Shown: positions 12,101 to 24,100 of the stretch, one piece after another
Layout of the letters: every line of letters starts with the position of its first letter
How positions within the stretch are numbered: position 1 is the first letter of the stretch
Source of the DNA: Ophiura sarsii
Lineage: Eukaryota; Echinodermata; Ophiuroidea; Amphilepidida; Ophiuridae
Direction: 5' to 3'
NCBI GenBank assembly: GCA_035610835.1
Contig: CM069446.1
Location: 48,399,625-48,463,624 of the forward strand
Length of the DNA stretch: 64,000 nt
Made by a program: the position numbers and the translations under genes
The notes under the pieces: model-generated
Database searches by the model: none
Seen by the model: only the letters and a program-made list of their open reading frames with translations
Told to the model about the DNA's origin: nothing

Positions 12101-15100
12101 TACAGAGCTACACCGGGCCATGTACTTGTAGCTCTTTAAAGAGTTTGTGATGCCATTTAAGGAAAATTAGAGGGGAAAAAGCTTCTGAAAAAAACCCTCT
12201 CTTTTACTAAAATCTCATTCTCTCAATTGCAGGAGTGCAACATTACAGCGCTACACCAGGCCGTGTACTCGTAGCTCTGTAAAGAGTTTGTGATGCCATT
12301 AATGAAAATTAGAGGGGGGAAAAGCTTCTGAAAATAACACACCTCTTTTTACTATATCATTTTCACTATCACAGGAGTGCAACATTACAGAGCTACACCG
12401 GGCTCGTCACAGTGAACCTCCAGAGGCCAACTGTTTCCATGGATCATGAACATGGCACATCTTATTGGGATCGGGAGCTGGCAATAATACAGGAGAAACT
12501 TACTGCAATCTTGAACAGCAAAAAGTGCAAAAGGTAAACTTAGGCCAAACAAAGAAGATAGTCTGTCTCAGAAACATTTTGCAAATAAGCTAAGTGCTGT
12601 GACATTTATTATAATTTTTCTTTTTTTTTAGAAAATAAGGCAAAAGGTATGTAATTTTTTTTTTTTTTTTTTTTTTGCTAATCCAAGCTTCAGAGACCTT
12701 TTTTTACACTTTTTTTCTAAAAATCAAAACAAACAAAAAATGTAAAAAGAGGTTTTTTAGGCCTCAGGGCATAGATAGACCTACGCGCCGTAGCTCATTT
12801 CACATACCAATGCGGGCAGGCTTCTTTGTTTGGCCCTAGGAGAGAACTTCATGAAATGTACCCTTCAACAAACTGCTTTTTAATTTTAGGAAGAAGTATC
12901 TTTCATGTTGTTCAATTCAAATTTATGAACATTTATAGCCTGTAGAAGAAATTGTCTTTAAAGATTTGTATAGTCTGTGATAGTTATTGTCTTTAAAAAT
13001 ATCACATGGCGAGAAGATATTACGTATTACAGACGATAGTTTGAAAGTTAACTTTCCTTTGTAAGGTAAGCTGAGTTTGTATTTAAGGGTGGTTTAAGGA
13101 ATAAGTCTTGGCTTATTATGGTCTTAAATAAGCTTTGCAAAACCAAACAAAAGTCCACAGTCATTGAAGGATCATCTAACCATCATGTGATTGGCATAGG
13201 CCTTCAGGAAATATTGTTAACTACATCATGACACCCTATTTGTTACCAAAAAACTGTGAAGCATTCAAAATTTACTGACTTTTATGAGAAATCATGCCGT
13301 TAGGTATAGCTAAGCTTAGGGGTTTCCCGTGTTCACGGTATTCATGCCGCAATTCACGGTATTCATGCTTAAATCATCAAAATCGCGGATTTTGTAAACA
13401 GTACCGTAAAATCACGGAATTGTTATTTCAGCCGCGATAATTGTCCGACAAGCCGATTTTTACAGTTTTATTTAATAGCAAAAATAAATTTTCCGAATTC
13501 CTATTGAAATATTTCCTTTCAAGACGATATCGACGCACAATGTACAGTGCATTCAACTCTAGGCCTACTTGACACGACTGATTGAAATTCAATTGTATAA
13601 TATCGAATTTATTTGAATGAGATAAACAAAAGACCGTCTTCTTCTTCTAAAGAAATATAGGTAGGCCTACTTCAAACCATGGACTTGTTCAAACCAAATT
13701 CAAAAGAATGAAGAGATTGTTTACAAACGCCACCCCCTTCAGAAAGGTTGCTAGTTGATAAAAAGTTAATCCAGGGCGTTCAATGGGTGATTATTCATTC
13801 ATATCGATTGCATACAATTACTGTTGTAAAGAAAATACGGTACCGAAAATACTACACCCCGGGAAATACACGCACGTGCTAGTAATCATGAACGACGCCA
13901 TTGTAGACAACAGCAAACAAAACTCATTGACATGTGATGATGAATAAATTACAATAATAATGTTGTAAATAGATCGGAGTTCTCCGATTGGTTGAGATAA
14001 GGTTTGCCGACAACAGCAAACAAAATTCATTGATGAAAATAAATCACGTGATGATGAATAAATTACAATAATAATGTTGTAAATAGATCGGGGTTCTCCG
14101 ATTGGTTGAGATGAGGTTTGTGTACGTGCGACTATAAATGTTTTCAGGTCACGTCATGACCTCTCGCAAGGAAAAACAAAATAATAATTTACATACAGTA
14201 ACTTCAAAAACGTAGTATGAAAAGTATTAAAAAAATGTTTATTGGGCTATTATTTGTACAAATGGTTGCGCAAAACAGCTTTATTATTAATATTAACATC
14301 GTACCAAACATTTTGTTTGCATTTAGTACAAAAAATATAGATTTTATTACTACTTTCATGCGAAATTTCTAACAACACGTGTACATCAACGCAGCTACAC
14401 GCTGTCTTTAGTCACTGGCAAAAAAATGAGGAAGAAAGGCCGCCTAGGCCGCCGGGAATTGGTACTTGATTACGGTGGCTTTTCGAATGCCTAAAAATAC
14501 GACCGCCGCTCCGTAAATCAAGGAATTTCAGCGCGGTTTTTTCTTGAAATCTCAATAAACACGGTAAATCGCGGTTTTCACAAAAATTGCCCACGGTTTT
14601 CCCCATAAAAATTCACGGGAAATCCCTAAGCTTATGTGTACATAGCAGCTGTCTCACACACAATGTCACATTTAAAACTGCACAATATTTTATAATGAGT
14701 GTGGCCTTTCATTTTGCTTGTTTGTTTGATATGCACTAGAACATTTATGCATGTATTTTTACATTGCGAGTGTCATAAAACATAAACACACCTGGGTTGT
14801 ATGCACTTGACTGTGTTTTAATAGTGATATTAAATGGTTTTATCGTATCGAGAGGCGCTATCATTTTTCTCAAACCTGTTGGTTTTGCGACGCTTTCCTA
14901 TAGATGCTCAACGCTAGTGGTAATGCCCAGTGCAGGGCCCTGTGTTAAGGTAATTTTGCAAATATAATGCCTTATTTTATAAAACTGTAGTGGGATTTTC
15001 ATTAGGCCAAACAAAAAAGTTGTTTGATTGTCCTCGTCCGCCCTACCCTCTTAATCATTCCGACCCAAAAACTTCTTCTACTTTTTTTTTTTTTTTTTTT

Positions 15101-18100
15101 TTTTCAATTAAAAAATGCAATTTTTTTTACAAATATTAGTCAAAAATCAAAATTTTAGTGTTGAGAAAATAAAAATACTCATCAAAATATTAAAGATTTT
15201 GTTCCCCGTTTCGGTTACCACAACAAGTACATCTCATTTTACTTTTGGTACCTGAAAAAAGGGCAAGTGAGACAACAACAAAAAATTCCCGACCGACCTA
15301 CCCAACTTTTAAAAGTGATCTATGGACAATCAAAAAAAAAAAAAATGTTGGCCTTATTGTAACATTTACCATTACACACTACGCACTGGTAGCTAAGTTA
15401 ACCCCCTGGCCATGGGCACTACCTGCCTATTTAACAATGTATGTTTGGTTACTTTCAAGATACTCATTTAAATAACCAACTGGTAAAAAAAAATACTGCT
15501 TCTAAAATATTTCACTCCAAACTTTAGCAGGGATACAATTATTCTAACAATGTCTCTCATTGGTGCAATAAATGATGTATCCATCTTTCTGACCAAGTAG
15601 TTCTCAGGGGATATGAAAATGGCTGTCACTGCAAATTATGAGCGTTTGAGGTCAATTGGGTGCAAAATGCAAGAAAGGTTTAGTTTTGCGTTTACTTTTA
15701 CGTTTAGTTTTGTGTTTAGAATTGCGTTTACTTTTGAGTTAACTTTTAGTTTGTCCAAAAGTAAACGCTCATAATTTGCAGTGTGTGCCCCACAAACTGT
15801 CCAAACTAAATATTCCCTAAGCATGTATGCACATTGTAATGCAGTTTTACACTGCTATGTACATTCACAAGTATTTGCAATAATTTCAAAATATTTTTTT
15901 CATTTCGCAACTTGATGATATACACAGGATGCCAGCATACATGTGGGTCTATGCTATATAAAAGATATTTTATTAATGTTATATCGAGTGTCTAAAGTGT
16001 TTATAGTGGGGGGGAGTCAATTTTGAGTTTATTATTTGTGCTAAGCTTTAAAATGATACCAAATTAATCAAGGCATTCAGATGTTACGAGTTAAATTGAC
16101 TCCTAAATTCTTATTATTTTCTTTGTTTTTTTTCTGTGTGTTTTCATCTACATGTATCTTGAAAAACACACAGCCGCAAAGTCCCCCTTTTGATGTGCTG
16201 CATCACATATATGCAATTGATTTATTAGAATTCTAACATCAGTACGACATGGCCTTTCTTACAATACAGATTCCCTGCAATTACTAGAGGTTGCGACATC
16301 GATCGCTACGTACCGACGGTGGACAAACGACTGGTGGAATACGACTTTGACAAGGTGGTGTTCGAGGCCGACAGTGATTACCAAAATGTCAAGATAATGC
16401 ATTCACCTCAGTATGGCAACATGCTCATCCTGGATGGTGATCCAAGTAAGTTGGGATGGCAACACAGATGTCTTTGTATTCATTAGTGTTGATTACCACA
16501 AGCAACAGACGAGACAGTCGTATTCACTGCAATCTGAGGGTATTGGGCATTGTTTTTTGTACGACTTATGTCGTGATTTGGTTTCACTTTGATATTTTAA
16601 GTTCCCCGACCACATACCCATCTTGTTTTAAATATCATTTTCAAGTTTATTATTTCCCTGTTAAAATATAAGACGCCCTATTTAAATGAACTGTGAAAAA
16701 TATCACTTCCTGGGCATAACACATTCACTTCAATGTTGACTATATGCATGCGACATAATCAAATAGAATATTTGGGATTTAATAAAATATAAATTTGATA
16801 TTTATGTGAAAAGGGCTTAGGACACGAAAAACAATCCTGTTCTACTTACCCGACTAACCAATTTTCCCCTGCCTCCCCCTCCCCCCCCCCCACATTTTTT
16901 TTCTTCAAATATTTAAAAAATCACCTGAAAATTAACCAAAATATTAGACAACATTACAGTGGTTTTATGTGTGTGCCGGTATGAAGGACACAAACTCCTC
17001 CCCCCCCCCCCCCCCCCCCATGCTCTCAAAATTCTGACTCAGCAGCTCATTTCCCGAAATATTTGGAAACAAAAAAGACTGAGAGGTTCGTTTGCTCATA
17101 GAACAGGCAGTGGCGTACCGACCGGGGGGGGGGGGGGGGGCAGGGGGGGCAAGTTTCCCCCCCCCCGGCTCCAAATACCGGGACGCTAAATTCGCAATAC
17201 CGGGACACTAAATTCGCCTAAGAAAAAAAATAGGGCCTAGGGCGAAAACACTCGAGATTGGGTATTATTTGTTGACTTTTGTGCTTTTTGGACTGCGAAA
17301 TTTTGTGACCGTGCGAAATTTTGTGACCGTGCAATTTTTTTTTACCCTCCCCCCCCCCCACTTACGTGAAATTCACGAGGTGACTTACTGGGAAAAAAAT
17401 TGGGGCAACCTTTTACGAAAATTTACGCCACTGTTGGGACGACATATACTTCTGCCCCCCTGGCTCACATGCCGCGGTACGCGCCTGAGAACAGGGTTGG
17501 ATATTTTTTTGTCGCCTTAGGGACATTTTGAGTGGTTGCTTTCATGATGGCATGATCAAATTCAATCCAAACCCAAAACAAGTTTCAGGCATCAGACGTA
17601 AATAAACCTGTACCAGCAATGATGTCACACAGTCTTCAGCTTCAAAACTGTATTTGACAACATTAATCCTTTTCGATGTGACTGGTATAACCTAGATCAG
17701 CATGCAGCTGTACTTCATCAGCATAAATGGTACATTAGTTTTTGTGCACTCAGTAAAAGTGTTATATTTTATTTATTGAACATAAAATGTCCCATTTCCA
17801 TTGTCTCTGTTCAATCAATTGTGTATAATCATCACCTGTTTTGTTCCACATACACAAACAAAAATAACAAGTTCAACAGTAAATGTTCATCTTTCAGAGT
17901 TTATATGTGGGATATGTATATCATATTTTCAAAAAGACTATAACAAACTGCAAGTGTTGTGGGTTTATTTGTTTGTGAATTTAAATTTAATGTACCTAAA
18001 ATTCATTCGAAAATCAACATCTTTGCCGTGTAGAAATAGTTCTTTTAAAGCTGCGAATACTAGTCGCCGAGTAATCTTTTTCTTTTTCTGTTTGTTTGTG

Positions 18101-21100
18101 TTACCTAAACACAGGACAAACGCATTATACAGTCATTCTATTATTTTCTTTTTATAGATTTGGCAGAGAGCGACATTTCCTACACCAAAGCAATCACTGG
18201 AAACCAGCGGGAGGATTTCCGTGATAAAGATATTTTGATACTTGGAGGTGGCGATGGGGGTATACTGCACGAGTTACTGCAAGATAAGCCAGCCTATGTA
18301 ACCATGGTAGAAATATCCTTTTGAGTATGTAGGATAGGATGGTCATATTGTTGCTTCTGTTTAACACCTTCTGTTTTCTGGCCCTTCAGTATGTATAAAG
18401 CAAAACTGCTCATCGGTTATTCTAAGGAAATGTTACTTTATACATGTTCATCAGGAGCAAGAGAACTTACAAAGTTCTGATAGATGTGCTTTTGGCCCTT
18501 GAACATGTTTAGAACAGCCTGCCCAAAGGTTATATGTAGGAAGTATTACTTTATACATGCTGAAGGGTCACAATATCATTGGTCATTCCATGCCAAATCA
18601 ACCAATGGGTTGGCTGGTTATCCTCTCAGCTTGGGCTGAAAATCATTTCTACTAGCATCTATCAATGGATATAATGATCACATGCACACACAAAAATTAG
18701 CACTCAAGTCCATGCGGTTTCGAAAATATGGCTCGTCAAATTTTGCCATCCTCAAGGTGCATCCTTAGATATTTTGCACTTTATTGTGCATATTTTGATT
18801 TCGAAACAAGATATTCAGCTGAAAGTTGCTACCTAGAGTGATAATGTTGCTACCTAAATAAACGGAATATGGCCTGGAAATAGCACCCACCCATTTGCAT
18901 CGAGTGAAGATGTTAAAGTATCTGACTGACTGGCGGGGGTAAACATTTTCAAACTTAGTGTAAGTGAGTTACACTGGCTGGTGGAATTTCTAAGTTCCAG
19001 CCCTGTCAGAAATACTGTGTCTCATATACTGAAGGTGGTGTACACAAATCCATTTTGAGGAAATAGGATTTTAACAATATTCTTTCTGCTATTCCAGGGG
19101 GTGGTTGTCTCACCCTGTATTAGGTACCCTCTCTCTATAAGTTCAGTCAGGTACACGTTGGCAAACCTTATATGTGTGTATGCCAAAAGCGTGTGCACAT
19201 GGATTACTTTAGCAAACAAAAGATGAAAAACACATTTTGTTGCCAATGTGGAACTGATTAAACTATAATAAGAGCAATAGGTAAATTTGAATCCAAATCT
19301 AGTACTAGTAGATCTATGTGATGTGATCAAGCAAAATGAGTCGGAACTCGCAAATATTGATGATTTTATTTGATTTTATTCAGCATCATCAATACAATAA
19401 GTATTGCATACAATACACATATAAAACTTTAAAACAAAATACAGATAAGCGTGTACATTTACAGCAAAACTTAAAGATAATAACCCTTTAAAAAAAAACT
19501 TATTTCCTTGTAAATACAAATTAGAAAAGTGATACAGGGTGTCCAAAAAGTTTCGAAACCATTTGAAAGGTTTGTATCTCACTTAAATAAGTTGCAGTAC
19601 CAAATTGAAAATAAATTTGGAAAGAGGATATTTGTAGAATCATTTCGGTACCAAACATGACCACCTCAATATAAAACACATGCTGAAAGGTTTGGCAACA
19701 TATTTCACAATACCATACAAAATTGCTGCACGCACTATGTAAGTCAAGAGGAGAAATCATAGTTGGCAAACAATGCACTATGTCAAACTGTGACAAACTT
19801 ATTATATCCCATAATGCATAATAAAGTGTGTTCTTCAGACGTATCAGTTCATCGTGAGTACAACAAAGTATCTTCTCATAAGTCATGTGATCTCTGCTAT
19901 AGACCCTATAGAGTCTATGTTTCTACACACACTCTTGCAATGTTAGCTCTTGCCCATCGTCATGCCTTGCTGAATTGAATGACCGCGCGAACTTTAAATA
20001 TCAGGTGTATCCATGCTGTGCGCATTCAAACTTACAATCATAAGCGTATTAGTCGTAATCGCTTATAATGAATGAATAGATCGAGGTCATGATACTATTG
20101 ATTGAAAAGGTTTGTCGGCATACAAAATAGTTTGCTGGATTCATGTAACTTTTTTTCATCAAATCCAGGAATAGGTGTTTCATATTGGTTCAAATTGGTT
20201 CAAAACAGTGATCATTAGTGAAAAGAAAACCAAATCTGGAGAGAAGAAACACAGTCCTCCCCAATGATACTGATGAATCCACTAATGATCAGCATTTAGC
20301 TTGTCAAATCCAAAGCTCAAAACTGCATGTTTGTAAGGGAACCTGTACAACTTGATACACATGTCATTTTGACATTATTGCCATGTTTTTAAATCGTGGT
20401 GCATTGTTTGCCGACTACGATTTCTCCTCTTGTGTAAGTCACTGTAATCACATGCCGCATGTTTTTCACATTCCATTGATGTGGATTCTTTTTCAAAATA
20501 TGTTTTCACTTATTATTTGTGCACAACATTAATGATGTTCATAATAAGGCCAACAAAAATTTGTTTGATTGTCCATAGATCACTTTTAAAAGTTGGGTAG
20601 GTCGGTCGGGAATTTTTTTATATTTTTTTTTCTCACTTGCCCTTTTTTTCAGGTACCAAAAGTAAAATGAGATGTACTTGTTGTGGTAACCAAAACGGGG
20701 AACAAAATCTTTAATATTTTGATGAGGATTTTTATTTTCTCAACACTTAAAAAAAAAAATGGAAAAATGAAAATTTTGATTTTCGACTAATATTTTCAAA
20801 AAAATGAAATTTTCAAAAAAAAATTGAATTTAAAAAAAAAAAAATTGAGTCGAAATGATTTAGAGGGTCGGGCGGACGAGGACAATCAAACAACAACAAA
20901 ATGTTGGCCTAAGGATTATATCAATCTGAAACTTAAAAAAGATTCATTGTATTGTATGGAACCTTTTTTTTCTTCCATACCTCTTGCCATTTGTTGCATC
21001 CTTGACTCTATTCAGATCATTATTCTATGTTTCATATGAATGGCTGTTTTATAGTTCAGGAAACTTTGGTCTGTGTTTTGGCAAAACAGATAGATATTAT

Positions 21101-24100
21101 TGAAAGTTTGGTACCAATATAATTATGCAAGTCTTCTCTAAATCCAAATATGTTTTTATTGTTATACTGCGATTTATTTAACTAGTGATATAGAGATTTG
21201 AAAAGGTTTCGAGAGGTTTTGGGACACCTTATATATATACACAGAGTTGGAAATACCCACATGACTTTCCACCCGGGGTTGACTAGGAATTACACACTTT
21301 GTGGACTTATAATATTTCTAACTTAACCGTCTATGTTATAACCCAACTTTTACAAAAATAACTAAATCAGTTGAAAAAGTGGTCCTAATGGGAATCGAAC
21401 CATGGACCTCTGCAACCACTAGACTAGCGAAGGGGTAAACTGGCCAAGACATGATTTTAATCACTCTTATTATTACGGAATAAAGCTATACTACTGTTAT
21501 GATCAGTACATACAATATTATTACTAGAGCTGCGACACACCTGACCATCAACCCCAGTTGGAAAGTCATGTTGGGTATTTCCACTACGGCATATATGTGA
21601 TGCGATCTGTGAAAACCCGTCGGATAACGCAAAATGTGAACTAGGGATAATGGGTAATTTATTTTTAATTTTTTTATTTTTAAACGTTTGTGGTTTTTTT
21701 TAGAATTTTTTAAAGAAAATTAAATGTGTCATCAACTTTCATAAAATTTCACCTTCAAAAACTTACTTAAACTAAAGGGGGACTTTTTTTGAGAAACAAA
21801 AAATCACTTTTTGACCATTTTGGGGGGGACAAACAAAATTATTTTTGAGTAAAAATGCCCAAAATTGCTTGATTATACCATTAAAACCCTAATAAATCTA
21901 GGGACGATTTTCTCATTTTTTCTTCTAGAGCCGTATTTTTGAAAAGTTGACAAAAAATGGCCAAAAAAGTGGAAAAAATGAAAACAAATCACTTTTTGTG
22001 GCACTTTTTGGTCAACATTTCAAAAAATACAAGTTTAGGTGAAAAAATGAGAGAATCGTCCCTAGATTAGTGACATAACATTAGAATCAAGCAATTTTGG
22101 GCATTTTTTACTCAAAAATTATTTTGTTAGCTTGTTCAAAAAGAAATTGGGTCCAAAAATGTGCATTTTGTGATTTTCTCAAAAATTCAACTCTTTTGGT
22201 CAAAATTGATGCCAAATTTGTATTCTCTGATCCATTTCCTTTCCAAAAATGTATACTTTTGTATGCATTTGATTAATAGTTCATTACAGCACTCAGGAAA
22301 ATCAAAAAATCAAATCAAAAAATTCCTTGAGTCCCCCCTTAAGTCACTTTTATTATTAACCTTATAATGTTATTCTATTATGTATCTTTTTGGCCTGTTT
22401 TCATGATTTCTTGTTTTGTAGCTTTTTATCCCCTTAAGTCACTTTTATTATTAACCTTATAATGTTATTCTATTATGTATCTTTTTGGCCTGTTTTCATG
22501 ATTTCTTGTTTTGTAGCTTTTTATCCCCCTTAAGTCACTTTATTATTAACCTTATAATGTTATTCTATCATGTTTCTTTTTGGCCTGTTTTCATGATTTC
22601 TTGTTTTGTAGCTTTTTATCCCCCTTAAGTCACTTTTATTATTAACCTTATAATGTTATTCTATTATGTATCTTTTTGGCCTGTTTTCATGATTTCTTGT
22701 TTTGTAGCTTTTTATGACATCACAATCATCATTCACTCATAACCTTTTTTGAAGTGATCATTTTTTGCTTGATCCTACCACACTGTCACAAATAAATTTA
22801 TTTCATTTCAAAAAATAATTTCATAGTAAAATTTAATTAATACATAACTATAATATCAATCAATTTCTATCAAGTCCTATGTGATGTTGCATGCATTAGT
22901 ATTATTATTAAACAGTTCCTTAACCCAATACAACACATAGATCAGGTAGTTATTGACGCAGCAATCAAACACCTTAGGGGGATATGCTTTAATGCAATGG
23001 ACTCACTCAAAGGAACAAATTATGAGGTAAGTGTTGGATACCATTTCCCAGACATCAGTTTCACTTGGTAAGATATTGGAGGATGAAAAGTATAAAATGA
23101 TGGGTCTAGGTCGTTCTATAGTCTACTGTAAATGTGGAAATTTTTGCGCTACATTCATTTTCGCGCTCCAAGCAGCTACCGCAAAAATAAAAACACGCAA
23201 ACATTTATTTTGTGTATAAGTCTATGTAATGAACTTTGAAATCATGAATTTCAAAAAACAAGCGAAATGGATGAAAATCGGCAAAGCACGAAAATTTAAT
23301 CGCACAAAAATTACCACTTTTACAGTATTTCACTTCCTCTGGAAAGTGTTAACTTCACAGGCCTAGCATTATAACATATATGCATGTGTACACTTTATAA
23401 GACTACTAAAAGAAAGGGAATTTGGGATTAATGAGGTGTGAACATGACAAGCATCATGTTTCATGTGAATTTTTGGATGCGCATAACCAACTTAATTACA
23501 GACCTGCCTACTAAGTTTGATTTTCCCGTATATTGTACGAAAATTTGGTGAAAATACGACTGTATGATTTGTTTCCACAAACATACAATTTTTTCCCTTT
23601 TTCCCGGTCCCATTTTTCAATTTTTTATAAACTTGAAAACGACGCGAATGAGACTATTAAAAACAAACTCGATCCATTTTAGAACTTGGGTTATTATGGC
23701 ATTTAATGTTGTTTTTGAAAGATGACTTATATGGCTTACCAATAATTGATATTTTTTAAACAAAAAATAAGGGATGTATTTTTAATTATTTTTGTTTCTC
23801 ATGGGACTCTTTTTTGACATGCCCTGTCTTTGCTCTTTTGGTGAAATGACCATCATGTAGCCATACATATTTGTAATGTTGAGAAAAAGCTAACTATAAC
23901 TCTTTTTGATGTTAATACGTATAGAACTCTCAGATAAGAATATATCGATAATGATTCTCTATGGGTCAGACAATAGGTATAAGCAATAATATAAAAGAAG
24001 GAGGGGCTTCTATAGTCACGGTCATAATGCTATGGACAAAATTCAGGCTATTTCAGGCGAGCGTGTTTTGTTGTTGTGCTGTGTCCATGTCCAGATGCAT

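Larger units (their letters stand above)
18313..22936 (+). other. SMS: SMS intron 5, U12-type AT-AC intron
   Basis: The intron starts ATATCCTTTT, the consensus minor-spliceosome AT-AC donor. It ends ...CAACAC with a consensus U12 branch site TTCCTTAAC at 22916-22924. The branch adenosine lies about 13 nt from the AC end, inside the narrow U12 spacing window. There is no usable GT donor at the exon 5 end that keeps EIDQ. The boundary could slide by an ATA repeat, but only this placement matches U12 signals. The intron is expanded by TIR elements and a 95-bp tandem array. Confidence 0.9.

Noticed and set aside
17801..18157. 118-codon + strand frame ending at SMS exon 5
   Set aside because: It is intronic sequence read into the acceptor; out of frame with the SMS exon and low in coding character.
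19530..19560. TACAGGGTGTCC ends (also at 35965, 48078, 60149, 61735) as complete mariner-like elements
   Set aside because: The repeated motif is clear, but I could not pair left and right ends or a TA duplication for any one copy, so no element boundaries are claimed.
19521..19886. 121-codon minus-strand frame
   Set aside because: It straddles the left end of a hAT-like element and an older repeat; no domain or conservation signal.
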